This document shows, piece after piece, positions 35,213 through 44,674 of a DNA stretch of 64,000 nt. Location: positions 1,612,001-1,676,000 of the forward strand of contig OZ220727.1 of NCBI GenBank assembly GCA_965116865.1, in the 5' to 3' direction. This stretch comes from Aldehydirespirator sp965116865 (GTDB lineage: Bacteria > Actinomycetota > Acidimicrobiia > Acidimicrobiales > Aldehydirespiratoraceae). Each line of letters starts with the position of its first letter. Positions within the stretch are counted from its first letter, which is position 1. The notes under the pieces are model-generated. The model saw only the letters and a list, made by a program, of their open reading frames with translations. It was not told the DNA's origin and ran no database searches. The translations under genes were made by a program, and so were the position numbers.

Positions 35213-38200
35213 TCAGCCTGCGACGGAGGGCCGGCCGGTGTCTCGGAACTCGGCGGCGCGGATGAGGAAGCTGGCCACCTGGTCGCGGGCCGTGGGCCGC
35301 TGGGGGCAGAACAGCCGCGGCTCGGTGGAGCAGCCCAGCGTGATGCGGGCCGCCGACAGGGCGTCGATGGCGGCGTCGTGGCCGGTGCCGGAACCGTCCT
35401 CGAAGCCAGCGGGGTCGGCCTCGGCCAGATCGAAGGCCCTCACTAGGAAGCTGGCCATCTGGGCGCGGGTGACGGGATCGTCGGGGCAGAACAGCCGCGG
35501 CTGCGTGGAGCATCCCAGAGTGATGCGCAGCCGCGCGAGCCGTTCGGCGTGGCCGGCCCACCACAGGCCGGCGCTCACGTCTTCGAAGCGCGCCCGGCGG
35601 GGGCGGCCGGGGTCGTCGCCGTCGAGCACCCGCACCAGCCACACTGCCATCTCCCAGCGACGGATCGGCTCATTGGGGCACAGCCGTCCCCGCGAGCAGC
35701 CGGTGCGGGCCAGCACCCCCTCGGATGCCAGCGCGAGCACGGTCTCGGAATGCACTCCGGCGTCGCCGAGGTCAAAGAACTCCTCGGCCGGGTTCCGGTC
35801 CACCACCGGCGCCGGTGGCGGCCCCGGCGGACCGGCTCTGATTGGTCTGACGGGACCGGGCGGGTCGGGATCGGGATCGGGATCGGGCGCTTCGGACACG
35901 GTGCCCGCAGTCGCCGCCTCGGCGCGGTCACGGGCCTGCGGCTCGTGGCGGTCGGTGTAGGAGGCGCTGGCCTGCAGGTAATGGCCCGTATCGTCGTCGT
36001 CGGGCAGGTACACGTTGGCGTCGGCGCCGTCGATGAGGGTCCAGCCCCCGCTGCGGCTCCTGGAGCGGCGCCACTGCCAGCTGAGGCCCGAGACACCGCC
36101 GTCGGGGTCGGCCACAGTCGCTGTGAGCCGCCGGCCCACCGTCGGGAAATGCGACGACAACGTCACCGCGCCGGGCTCCTCCACATTGTTCACGGTGACG
36201 GAGACCGCGACGGAGTCCGTCTCGTTCGACGGGTCCGCAGCAGTGACCGTCACCGAGTAGCCCGACCGGGCCTCGTGGTCGAGCGGGGTCTTGGTGCTCA
36301 ACTGGCCTGTGCGGCTGTCGAGGTCGAACAACGCGGCGTCGGTTCCGCTCAGCGTGTACGTCAAGATGTCGTTCTCCGCGTCGGAGGCCGTGACCGGCGC
36401 CCCCACCGGACGGCCCGTAGCCGTGTCGGCGGCGGTGTTCTCGTCGACGCTGCGAGCCGCGACAGCAGCATCGAAATCCGGCGCGGTGTTGACCACCGGC
36501 GCGGCCCGCACCGCGTTGTCGGTGACAGCGCTGACCGCCTTGCCTGAGCCGTGGACGTCCGAATAGCCGGCAGTGACCCTCAAATACCGGCCCACGTCGG
36601 CGCCCACAGGCGTGTAGGACCGCGACCCCGCGCCGGCGACCTCGCTCCACGGCCCGCTCGAGCCGGTGCTGCTCTCCCACACCCAGCTCACACCGCTCCG
36701 GCCGCGGTCGGGATCCGACAGCGTCGCGGTCAACACGGCACCCACCTGCGGCTGCGCCCGGTCCAGCGCCACCGCTCCAGGCTCGTCGACGTCGACGACG
36801 GTCACGACGACGTCGCGCGACTGTTCGTTGGCGCCGTCGAACGCTGCGACGGTCACACGATAGACGTTGTCGCTGCCTGAGTCCGCCGGATCCTCATGGT
36901 CGGGCACCGAGACGAACGACAGCCTCCCGCCGCTGATCGCGAAATCGCCGCCGTCCACACCTCGCAACGACCACACGATGGCACCGTCCTCAGGATCGTC
37001 CACCGTGAACGTCCCAACCGCCGCGGCATCGTTCTCGTCATGATCGAACGCGACGTCGCCTGTGAGCGTGAACGGCTCGTTCACGTCGGTGACAGTCACA
37101 ACGACGGACAGCGACCTCTCCTTGACGCCGTCGGAGGCCGTCACCACGACCTCGTAGTCGTTGCGCCCGTCGGTGTCGGCCGGCGATTCGTAGTCGGGCG
37201 CCGATACGAACTCGAGCCTGCTGCCGATGAACACGAAGGCGTTCCGGTCGATCCCCGAGAACTGCCACACGACGGCGCCGCCCTCGGGATCCTCGGCGGT
37301 GAACTGCGCCACCGTGCCCCGGTCGTTCTCCGGGTGGCTGATGTCGGTGTCGCCGGTCAGCTCCGGCGCCTCGTCGACGTCGACGACGGTCACCGTCACC
37401 GCTATGGACGCGTCGGCAGCGGTGTCGGCGTTGCCGTCGTCGTCTTTGCTGTCGCTCACCGACACGGTCACCTCGTGGCTGGCGGCGTCCTCGAAGTTCA
37501 GCGGCTCCTTGACCCTCAGCTGGCCGGTGGACGAGTCGACGCCGAAGAGCGCGGCGTCGCTGCCGCCCAGCGAATAGGTCAACGTGTCGCTGCCGTGGTC
37601 GCGCGCGCCGACCGCAGCGCCGACGGCCATGCCGGCGGCGAGGTCCTCGGGCACAGCGCGCGCCGCCGCGTCGCCCTCGACGAAGAAAGGCTCGCCGTTG
37701 GAGGTGCCCGGCGTGCCCCGGGCGGTGACCGACCAGTCGCCGCCGCCGCGGACATTGACCGCCCTGACCTGCACATCGCGCCGCAGACCGTCGGTGAGCC
37801 CCGAGACCGTGTAGCTGCGAACCGCAGCAGCAGCCGCGTCCTCGACCACCGTCCAAGCCGAGTCGTCGGCCTTGTCGCCGGAGTCGCTGCGGATGTGGCG
37901 CACATCGTAGCCGGCGATATCCGACGAGCCGCCGTAACCCGGCGCCGTCCACTGCACAGTCAACGAATCGGCGCCAGGCTCGACATGGTCCAGAGCCGGC
38001 TCCCCGGGCGTGGCCTTGTGCCCGTACACGGTGATGCCCCAGGAGTTCAGACGGTTGTTCCATCCGCCATGCACCCGGTCCTGCACCCGCAGGGTCCAGG
38101 CCCCAGACGGATCCTCACCGAGGTGCCGGGCCGACCCGAAGATGATGCTCGACGTCCATTTGCAATGGAGTTCGGGGCCTGTAGGGCTAGGGTTTACTTT

Positions 38201-41200
38201 TGGGCAGCGTGTCGTCTCGGGCACCGACAGCTTCGAGACCGCTCCCGACGGTGACACCAGTTCCACCAAGAGGTTCCTGAAGTCGAACGCATGGAAAGTG
38301 GCGTCGACCTCCACGAACTCGGTGAAGTCGATCTCCGACTCGACCTGGATGCTGCCGGAGACAAGGCCGCCGGTGGTGGGGATCGACAAGGATCTGCTAG
38401 AGGTGAGCGGCCCCGTCTGGCGCATGGCGGGGAGATTCGACCAGCTCCGGGCCAGGCCGACGGCCGCTTCAGCGTCGAGCACCCCGAAGCCGTACTCGTG
38501 GCTGAACTCGTAGTTCTCGGGGGTGGCGGGATCGGAGCGGAGCTTGAGCGCCCCGGTCTCCCACCCGGTGTTGTCGGGGTCGTTCTTGCGGGCCGACTCG
38601 GCCAGGATCAGCCTCACGTCGCGCCAGCTGAGGCTGTCGTTCACGGCCCGCATCAGCGCAGCCACGCCAGACACCTGCGGAGCGGCCGAGCTGGTCCCGC
38701 CGGAGTCGGCCCTGTAGCGGTTCAGGTTGTCGGTCGTGCCGATCCCGGCCCTGGACCGGTCCAGGTCGCTGGACGGCGCGCAGACCCAGAGATTGGCGCC
38801 CATCTCGGAGTACGCCGACCGCCGGCCGAGGTCGTTCACCGCGCACGCCGAGGTCACCCCGTAATGGGAGTTGAGCTCGCTGAGCGTCGAGTAGTCGCCG
38901 GCGTCGACGCCGTTGCCGGCTGAGAACACGTAGAAGACGCCCTTGCCGCCGAAGCCGCTGGTAATGCCCGATTCCACCCCCTGCCTCCAGAGCAAGCCCG
39001 CTGCCTGCGGACGGGGACGGGCCGCCAGGCCCCAGCTGTTGTTGACGACGGCGGTGTCGGCCATGTTGCGGGTCATGGCGTCGTATGCGTTGATGAGGCT
39101 CGGCTTCTGTAGGAAGTTGTAGCCGTAGATCGTGGCTCGGGGGGCCACGCCTCGCACTCCGATGCTGTTGTCGCGGGCCGCGATCAAGCCCGCCACCCCG
39201 GTGCCGTGCGAATCGGCCGGATCGTAGAACCCGTCGCCGGTGTAGTCGTAGTTCCGGCTAGCGTCGACGTTGTCCACCAGGTCGGGGTGGTCGGACTGGA
39301 ACCCGTCGTCGACCAGGGCCACGTTGACACCCGATCCCATGCTGGTCGCCCAGACGTTCCCTATGTTGGCGTCCTCGCCTGCCTCGCCTTTGCGCTGGCC
39401 TTCGTTGTCGAGGTGCCACTGGCACCCGTACAAGGCGTCGTGGATGTCGTCGTTGGACACCGGAATGCTCTCGCAGGTGTCGATCATTTCGGCGTACAGG
39501 AAGTCCTCGCGCATCAGCACGGCGTACGGGCCGGTCGCCGAGCCGGTGCCGTCCAGGTTGCGGCTCACTTTCAGGTAGTGGGTCCCCGCGGCCAACTCGT
39601 GGAGGAGCACGAAGCCGAGGGGACCTTCTTCGGAGCCGGACGTCGTCGCTCTCAGGGCGGCCCCGTCGACCGTGTTGCCGTCACTGTCGAGAAGCTCTGC
39701 TGTGACGTCGACGTCGATTCCGGATGCAAAGACGCTCACATGGGTGTCCTCCTCGGTCTCGATGCGGAAGTAGTCCGCGTCGGTCGTGGGGTCGATCGTG
39801 CCGACGGCCGCCCGATAGAAGGCCAGCGGGATCGCACTGTCACGCATGCTGCCCGGATCTGGGGCCTCCAGCAGGTACAGCGTGTAGAGCCCGTCCGAGG
39901 ACTCTGAGACCGGCGAGACGTCTATGTTGTATGTGCCTGCCGCGAGGTCGGCGCGATGCACGAACCCGCTGTAGGGCAGGCTGTCGAACGACTCGACGCC
40001 GCTCACGGCGTTGTTGGCGGAGTCGAGGATCTCGCCTTCGATTCTGCTGGTGCCGCGGACTACGACCTTGGTCTGCTGTGTGAGGGTGAAGGTGTATCCG
40101 TCGTTGTCGCTCGACGACTCGCGCAGGCCGGTGAGGGCGGTGCCGAGCGCGATGGTCTGCCGCTTGCCGACGCTGGAGTCGGAGTCGGCGATCGTCAAGT
40201 TCCTGAGGATGTAGTCGCCGGTCGCGCCGTCGTGGCTGGTGACCTTGATGTAGTAGGTCCCGGCCGCCAGCGAGTCCCAGATGAGAAAGTTCCTTGTCCC
40301 CCAGACGAGCATGCCGTTGTCGTTGCCCGCGAGGCGGGTGCCGTCGCTGCTTTGGAGCTCGCCGACGGTGTTGAGATCCCCCCTGGTGTAAATGACGACG
40401 CCGACGGCGGCGTCCAGCACGAGCTTGAAGTAGTCCACGTCGTCGCCGGGGTCCACCGAGCCGCCCACGTAGGAGCCGGCCGCCAATACGCTGGCGTCGG
40501 CCCGGGTGCCGCCGTGCTCGGCGGGGGTGCCCGTCGCGGTCGCCGACCAGGCCCCCGCGCTCGACGTCACCGCCCGGACCTGCACGTCGTAGCCGGTGCC
40601 GTTGACGAGGCCCTGGAGCACATGCAGCGACAGGCCGGCCGCCCAGGCAGCCTGCTCGACAGTCGTCCAGTTCGCGTCGACCGTCTTGTCGGCGGCGGCA
40701 GTCTCGATGTAGCGCAGACCATAGGAGGCGACCGTCGCCCTCTCCGCGTGCGCGGGCCCGGTCCACGACACCGTGAGAGCCCCGTCGCCGACGACGACCG
40801 AAGAGATCTCCGGCGCGCCGATCCGGGGCGTCCCCTCCGACGTGCCCGACCACACCCCCGCACCCTGGGAGTTCACAGCCCGCATCTGCACGCCGTAGGA
40901 CACCTCGCCGTGCAGCCCGCCCAGCGTGTACTGCAACGCGCCGGAACTCCACACCGAAGCCTCGACAGTCCAGTTGGCGTCCACCGACTCGTCGTCGCCG
41001 GTCTCGATGTAGCGCAAGTCATAGGACGCGACAGCCCCGTCCGGCGCGGTCCACTCCACCGTGAGCGACCCTTCACCGGCAACGACCGAAGAGATCGCCG
41101 GAGCTGCAGGCTGCGCGGCCACGCCGCCGACCACAGCCAGCTGCGACAACATCGCCGCCGTCAACGCGGCACCGAACAGCCGCCTCGCCCACCGCCGCCC

Positions 41201-41233
41201 GAGAACCAACCGGAACCTCCGCCGCGTCCTCAC
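35213..41233 (-). CDS. Kexin-like S8 serine protease 2 with SLH anchor (intact)
   Basis: 2006 residues from GTG. Signal peptide to about 41; two FnIII modules (about 44-235); pre-peptidase-type beta domains (about 240-570); S8 domain with Asp642 (VDDGFQSDHPDL), His676 (SHGTGVAGLIAARD), Asn732 (VNNSWG) and Ser848 (GGTSSAAPQVSG); P-domain (about 945-1080, ending WGITVYGHK); FnIII; several cadherin-like modules; an Ig-like module; Pro/Asp linker; three C-terminal SLH repeats. Lacks its own propeptide, which is encoded upstream as a lipoprotein. A secreted, wall-attached protease of convertase type; substrate unknown. Confidence 0.87.
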   Translation of the reverse strand: MRTRRRFRLVLGRRWARRLFGAALTAAMLSQLAVVGGVAAQPAAPAISSVVAGEGSLTVEWTAPDGAVASYDLRYIETGDDESVDANWTVEASVWSSGALQYTLGGLHGEVSYGVQMRAVNSQGAGVWSGTSEGTPRIGAPEISSVVVGDGALTVSWTGPAHAERATVASYGLRYIETAAADKTVDANWTTVEQAAWAAGLSLHVLQGLVNGTGYDVQVRAVTSSAGAWSATATGTPAEHGGTRADASVLAAGSYVGGSVDPGDDVDYFKLVLDAAVGVVIYTRGDLNTVGELQSSDGTRLAGNDNGMLVWGTRNFLIWDSLAAGTYYIKVTSHDGATGDYILRNLTIADSDSSVGKRQTIALGTALTGLRESSSDNDGYTFTLTQQTKVVVRGTSRIEGEILDSANNAVSGVESFDSLPYSGFVHRADLAAGTYNIDVSPVSESSDGLYTLYLLEAPDPGSMRDSAIPLAFYRAAVGTIDPTTDADYFRIETEEDTHVSVFASGIDVDVTAELLDSDGNTVDGAALRATTSGSEEGPLGFVLLHELAAGTHYLKVSRNLDGTGSATGPYAVLMREDFLYAEMIDTCESIPVSNDDIHDALYGCQWHLDNEGQRKGEAGEDANIGNVWATSMGSGVNVALVDDGFQSDHPDLVDNVDASRNYDYTGDGFYDPADSHGTGVAGLIAARDNSIGVRGVAPRATIYGYNFLQKPSLINAYDAMTRNMADTAVVNNSWGLAARPRPQAAGLLWRQGVESGITSGFGGKGVFYVFSAGNGVDAGDYSTLSELNSHYGVTSACAVNDLGRRSAYSEMGANLWVCAPSSDLDRSRAGIGTTDNLNRYRADSGGTSSAAPQVSGVAALMRAVNDSLSWRDVRLILAESARKNDPDNTGWETGALKLRSDPATPENYEFSHEYGFGVLDAEAAVGLARSWSNLPAMRQTGPLTSSRSLSIPTTGGLVSGSIQVESEIDFTEFVEVDATFHAFDFRNLLVELVSPSGAVSKLSVPETTRCPKVNPSPTGPELHCKWTSSIIFGSARHLGEDPSGAWTLRVQDRVHGGWNNRLNSWGITVYGHKATPGEPALDHVEPGADSLTVQWTAPGYGGSSDIAGYDVRHIRSDSGDKADDSAWTVVEDAAAAAVRSYTVSGLTDGLRRDVQVRAVNVRGGGDWSVTARGTPGTSNGEPFFVEGDAAARAVPEDLAAGMAVGAAVGARDHGSDTLTYSLGGSDAALFGVDSSTGQLRVKEPLNFEDAASHEVTVSVSDSKDDDGNADTAADASIAVTVTVVDVDEAPELTGDTDISHPENDRGTVAQFTAEDPEGGAVVWQFSGIDRNAFVFIGSRLEFVSAPDYESPADTDGRNDYEVVVTASDGVKERSLSVVVTVTDVNEPFTLTGDVAFDHDENDAAAVGTFTVDDPEDGAIVWSLRGVDGGDFAISGGRLSFVSVPDHEDPADSGSDNVYRVTVAAFDGANEQSRDVVVTVVDVDEPGAVALDRAQPQVGAVLTATLSDPDRGRSGVSWVWESSTGSSGPWSEVAGAGSRSYTPVGADVGRYLRVTAGYSDVHGSGKAVSAVTDNAVRAAPVVNTAPDFDAAVAARSVDENTAADTATGRPVGAPVTASDAENDILTYTLSGTDAALFDLDSRTGQLSTKTPLDHEARSGYSVTVTAADPSNETDSVAVSVTVNNVEEPGAVTLSSHFPTVGRRLTATVADPDGGVSGLSWQWRRSRSRSGGWTLIDGADANVYLPDDDDTGHYLQASASYTDRHEPQARDRAEAATAGTVSEAPDPDPDPDPPGPVRPIRAGPPGPPPAPVVDRNPAEEFFDLGDAGVHSETVLALASEGVLARTGCSRGRLCPNEPIRRWEMAVWLVRVLDGDDPGRPRRARFEDVSAGLWWAGHAERLARLRITLGCSTQPRLFCPDDPVTRAQMASFLVRAFDLAEADPAGFEDGSGTGHDAAIDALSAARITLGCSTEPRLFCPQRPTARDQVASFLIRAAEFRDTGRPSVAG

Positions 41234-41945
41234 CGAACAGCCGCCTCGCCCACCGCCACCCGAGAACCAACCGGAACCTCCGCCGCGTCCTCACCGAACA
41301 GCCGCCTCGCCCACCGCCACCCGAGAACCAACCGGAACCTCCGCCGCGTCCTCACCGAACAGCCGCCTCGCCCACCGCCACCCGAGAACCAACCGGAACC
41401 TCCGCCGCGTCCCCGCACCGAACAGCCGCCTCGCCCACCGCCACCCGAGAACCAACCGGAACCTCCGCCGCGTCCCCGCACCGAGCAGCCGCCTCGCCCA
41501 CCGCCACCCGAGAACCAACCGGAACCTCCGCCGCGTCCCCGCACCGAGCAGCCGCTCCGCCCCGCCACCGCGTCCTCACCGAACAGCCGCTCCGGCCCAC
41601 CGCCACCCGAGAACCAACCGGAACCTCCGCCGCGTCCCCGCACCGAGCAGCCGCTCCGGCCCGCCACCGCGTCCTCACCGAACAGCCGCTCCGGCCCGCC
41701 GCCACCCGAGAACCAACCGGAACCTCCGCCGCGTCCTCACCGAACAGCCGCTCCGGCCCGCCGCCACCCGAGAACCGACCGGAACCTCCGCCGCGTCCCC
41801 GCACCGCGCAGCCGCTCCGGCCCGCCACCGCCCGAGAACCGACCGGAACCTCCGCCGCGTCCCCGCACCGAGCAGCCGCTCCGGCCCGCCACCGCCCGAG
41901 AACCGACCGGAACCTCCGCTGCGTCCCCGCACCGAGCAGCCGCTC
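41171..41945. repeat. About 14-copy array of 61-63-bp units between propeptide and protease 2
   Basis: Units such as GCCGCGTCCTCACCGAACAG..GAACCAACCGGAACC recur at 61, 61, 61, 63, 63 bp and so on, some as half units. Because 61 is not a multiple of three, the frame shifts each unit; each carries TGA overlapping GTG (GTGA) on the minus strand. The last GTG is the protease 2 start. Confidence 0.85.
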
Positions 41946-43070
41946 TCACTGGGCGGTGTACTCCCTCGACCAGTTGGGGCTCGCGATCTCGACGCCGGCC
42001 TGCCCCGCCAATGCGTTGGCCAGATCCAACGACGCGAAGCCCGGCTCGGTTGCGACGACGAACCCGTTGGGCAGGTAGCTCAACTCCGAGACACGGTCCG
42101 GCTCGATGCCGTTGCGGCTGAGGAACCCAGCCACCGCGTCGGCGTCCCATTCGGGGTCGAGGACGAGTATCACCCCGCCCGGGAGCGTCATCTGCTCGCC
42201 CGACTCCGACAGGAACACCGGCCGGGCCCCGCCGGCCCCGTCCCCGCCGGCCCCGTCCGCGCCGGAGCCGTCCGCGACGCTGTCTCGCGGCACCACCGTG
42301 CCGTCGTCGAGCACGACCCGATCCAGCACCAGCCTCGCACTGTGCGTCCGGTCGCCGTCCTGCCAGATGTACAGGCGTCCCAAAGCCGGCGGGACTCCGG
42401 CGCCGACGCCGGCCGCAGCGGCGCCGTCCGGTCCCGCCCGCTCCACCTCTTCCACCGGGACGTCCTTCTGCAGCGCTGTCGCCAGACCGAAGCCCAACTC
42501 AGCGGGGTCGAGAATCTCAATAGCCTCTGTCACCGGCCCGAGTACCGAGCCCTGCGGACCGGACGCCGGAACCTCGACCGCGGCTCGGGGACCGGCGCTC
42601 AGATCCTCGCCCATGCGCACATGCTCGGAGGGGGCTGCCGCGCCGCCGGCCGGCGGAGGGGCCGGGCCGACGCCCACCGGCGCCAAACCGTCCGACGCAC
42701 CCGACTCGGACCCCTGGACCGACTCCGCGCCGGGGCTCGCCGAGTCCGCGTGTTGGGCCGGGTCCCTGCCACCGGCCGAGTCCGCGCGTTGGGCCGGGTC
42801 CCTGCCACCGGCCGAGTCCGCGCGTTGGGCCGGGTCCCTGCCACCGGCCGAGTCCGCGCGTTGGGCCGGGTCCCTGCCACCGGCCGAGTCCGCGCGTTGG
42901 GCCGGGTCCGTGCCGGACACCACAGCAACGTCCCGAATGCCGTCGTCGACACCGCCGCACCCGGCCAGCACCAGCATGGCCAGCGTCCACGAGAAAACAC
43001 CCGCAGCCCAGACGACAGCCGTCCGGTTCACGTCGCCCGCCTTCGTCGCCGTCCGGCTACCTGCCACCAT
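41946..43070 (-). CDS. Lipoprotein with detached subtilase propeptide domain, cassette 2
   Basis: 374 residues from the ATG at 43070, aligned with lipoprotein 1. Lipobox VLAGCGG near residue 38; a 12-residue repeat AQRADSAGGRDP present five times; C-terminal propeptide-like domain nearly identical to paralogue 1 (GFLSRNGIEPDRV, LPNGFVVATEPG, ASPNWSREYTAQ). Separated from its protease by the 0.8-kb array instead of overlapping it. Role as intermolecular chaperone-inhibitor is inferred. Confidence 0.7.
   Translation of the reverse strand: MVAGSRTATKAGDVNRTAVVWAAGVFSWTLAMLVLAGCGGVDDGIRDVAVVSGTDPAQRADSAGGRDPAQRADSAGGRDPAQRADSAGGRDPAQRADSAGGRDPAQHADSASPGAESVQGSESGASDGLAPVGVGPAPPPAGGAAAPSEHVRMGEDLSAGPRAAVEVPASGPQGSVLGPVTEAIEILDPAELGFGLATALQKDVPVEEVERAGPDGAAAAGVGAGVPPALGRLYIWQDGDRTHSARLVLDRVVLDDGTVVPRDSVADGSGADGAGGDGAGGARPVFLSESGEQMTLPGGVILVLDPEWDADAVAGFLSRNGIEPDRVSELSYLPNGFVVATEPGFASLDLANALAGQAGVEIASPNWSREYTAQ
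42754..42910. repeat. 36-bp in-frame tandem repeat, about 4-5 copies
   Basis: TGGGCCGGGTCCCTGCCACC recurs every 36 bp, half of the 72-bp period seen elsewhere, encoding the 12-residue repeat of lipoprotein 2. Confidence 0.8.
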
Positions 43071-43416
43071 CGACCTACCGCCATCGAAGCTCCTGAATCC
43101 CATTGCCGATCCTATAGCCACCGCTTCGCGGGACGCCCGTGCAGCAATCGGTTCTGCGTCCAGTCCGACGCAACAGGGCCACGAACCCGGCCGCCTTCGA
43201 CGCCACCGACCGGCAGCATCGGTTCTGCGTCCAATCCGACGCAGAGCCGTCACGGCCACCCCCGCGCGCAAACGAACGATCACCACCACTCACCACCATC
43301 CACACCCCAGGTCGGACCCTGAACAGCCGCGCCCGCGTGCGGGCTAGTGGTGTGTCGTCCAAATTGCTAGGGCAGGCCACGCCCCGGCGACCCGGCCGAG
43401 ACGGCCCGTGCGGGCT
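43071..43416. repeat. Intergenic region with repeats of period 71-72
   Basis: GCAGCAATCGGTTCTGCGTC (43141) recurs at 43213 with one indel, and CGTGCGGGCTAGTG at 43336 recurs at 43407. The conserved promoter-like sequence of cassette 2 lies at its left end. No gene is recognisable. Confidence 0.6.
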
Positions 43417-43752
43417 AGTGTCCCGAGTGGGGAATGCGTTGCAGATATGCTGCGATGGTCTCGGGTTCTCGTCGGCGGTCATGCTCCATACGGAGGGGTG
43501 CGGATGCTCGTTGCGGTTGTCGATCCAATTGTCGGTCCAGCCGCGGGGTCTGCGGTGCCTGTGGGGGTCCCGGCCGTTCTTGATGTAGTTGTGCGGCTCA
43601 TAGACGGTCAACTACATCAAGAACGGTCAGGGGGCGCGAGACGGTGACATGAGAGTGCTCGGCAGCCGGCCGCTGTTCACCGACCGGCGTGCCGTCAGCG
43701 TCGCCGACCACCGCAAAGACACAACCGCGAGGAACTAGGCACTCGGGACACT
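43417..43752. mobile_element. MITE-like element with perfect terminal inverted repeats
   Basis: GTGTCCCGAGTG at the left end and CACTCGGGACAC at the right end are perfect inverted repeats, each flanked by TA (15 matching bp including CTA/TAG), as expected for IS630/Tc1-type TA duplication. Inside, 43574-43591 and 43609-43626 form a perfect 18-bp hairpin (CCGTTCTTGATGTAGTTG). No intact transposase; only short frames, such as a 29-codon frame at 43649-43738. Confidence 0.6.
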
Positions 43753-44554
43753 AGGCCAGAAGGTCGGCGAACGGGTCTCCGAAGGGGTCCGTGAACGGCG
43801 TCGCGCCGGCTTCCGGCGCGGGCTGCGGCACAGCCGCGGTCCAGCGCTCGTAGCCATCGGCCTCCAGCTCGTCGGCCAGTCCGGGTCCGCCGGACTGCTG
43901 TATCCGACCGCCTGCGAACACATGCACCGCGTCCGGCCTGAGATGGGCGAAGACCCGGCTGTAGTGGGTTATGGCCAGCACGCCCAGCCCGTCGTGGTCG
44001 GTGGCTTCCTCGATGCGGCCGGCGACCTGCCTCAGCGCGTCCACGTCGAGGCCGGAGTCGAGTTCGTCGATCACCGCGAACGCAGGCTTCAGCACCCCGA
44101 GCTGCAGAGCCTCGTTGCGTTTGCGCTCCCCCCCTGAGAGGTCCACGTTCACCGGGCGCTGCAAGAACTGCTCGTCGAGGCCGATGCGGCCGGCCTCGGA
44201 ACGCATGCACTCGGCGACGACGGCGCCGTCGGCGGTGCGCACCGACTCGGTGAGCATGTCGAGCAGCGACACGCCCGGAACCTCGGTGGGATCCTGCATC
44301 GCCAGGAACAGCCCCGCCTCGGCCCGCCGCCACGCCGGCATTCCCAGCAGCTCCGCGCCGTCGAGCCGCACCGAGCCGCCGAGCACCTCGTAGCCGCCGC
44401 GTCCCGCGATCACATGGGCCAGAGTCGACTTGCCCGACCCGTTGGGCCCCATCACCGCATGCACCTCACCGGCACCGACTTCCAGATCGACGCCGGTCAA
44501 GATCTCGCGGCCCGCCACCGAGGCCCGCAGACCCTCGACCACCAGCACGCTCAC
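43751..44554 (-). CDS. sufC: Fe-S cluster assembly ATPase SufC (copy 2)
   Basis: 267 residues from GTG at 44554. Walker A GPNGSGKST, signature LSGGERKRNEALQLG and the D-loop region IDELDSGLDVDAL are intact. Last gene of the sufB-x-sufD-Rieske-sufC cluster and therefore the likely partner of SufB and SufD. The C-terminal 25 residues (TDPFGDPFADLLA) are an extra tail whose stop lies against the MITE end. Confidence 0.92.
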   Translation of the reverse strand: MSVLVVEGLRASVAGREILTGVDLEVGAGEVHAVMGPNGSGKSTLAHVIAGRGGYEVLGGSVRLDGAELLGMPAWRRAEAGLFLAMQDPTEVPGVSLLDMLTESVRTADGAVVAECMRSEAGRIGLDEQFLQRPVNVDLSGGERKRNEALQLGVLKPAFAVIDELDSGLDVDALRQVAGRIEEATDHDGLGVLAITHYSRVFAHLRPDAVHVFAGGRIQQSGGPGLADELEADGYERWTAAVPQPAPEAGATPFTDPFGDPFADLLA

Positions 44555-44674
44555 GACACACCCCCACCCCGGCCCGCCTCGAGCTTCAGCACGACCATGC
44601 CGCCCACCAGCACGCTCACGACACACCCCCACCCCGGCCCGCCTCGAGCTTCAGCACGACCATGCCGCCCACCA
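44539..44674. repeat. 65-bp tandem duplication of the Rieske-sufC junction
   Basis: ACCAGCACGCTCACGACACA starts at 44541 and 44606. The duplicated unit contains the stop of the Rieske gene and the start of sufC, which overlapped as GTGA in the ancestor. This is a plain tandem duplication with a CCACCA microhomology, unlike the repeat-spacer-repeat loci. Confidence 0.75.

Noticed and set aside
35238..36547. Plus-strand open frames opposite protease 2
   Set aside because: Antisense shadows of the SLH and Ig-like region; no ribosome-binding sites or motifs.
41171..41945. Coding frames across the 61-bp array
   Set aside because: All three frames are open only in pieces; composition and frame shifts every unit show repeat DNA, not a protein gene.
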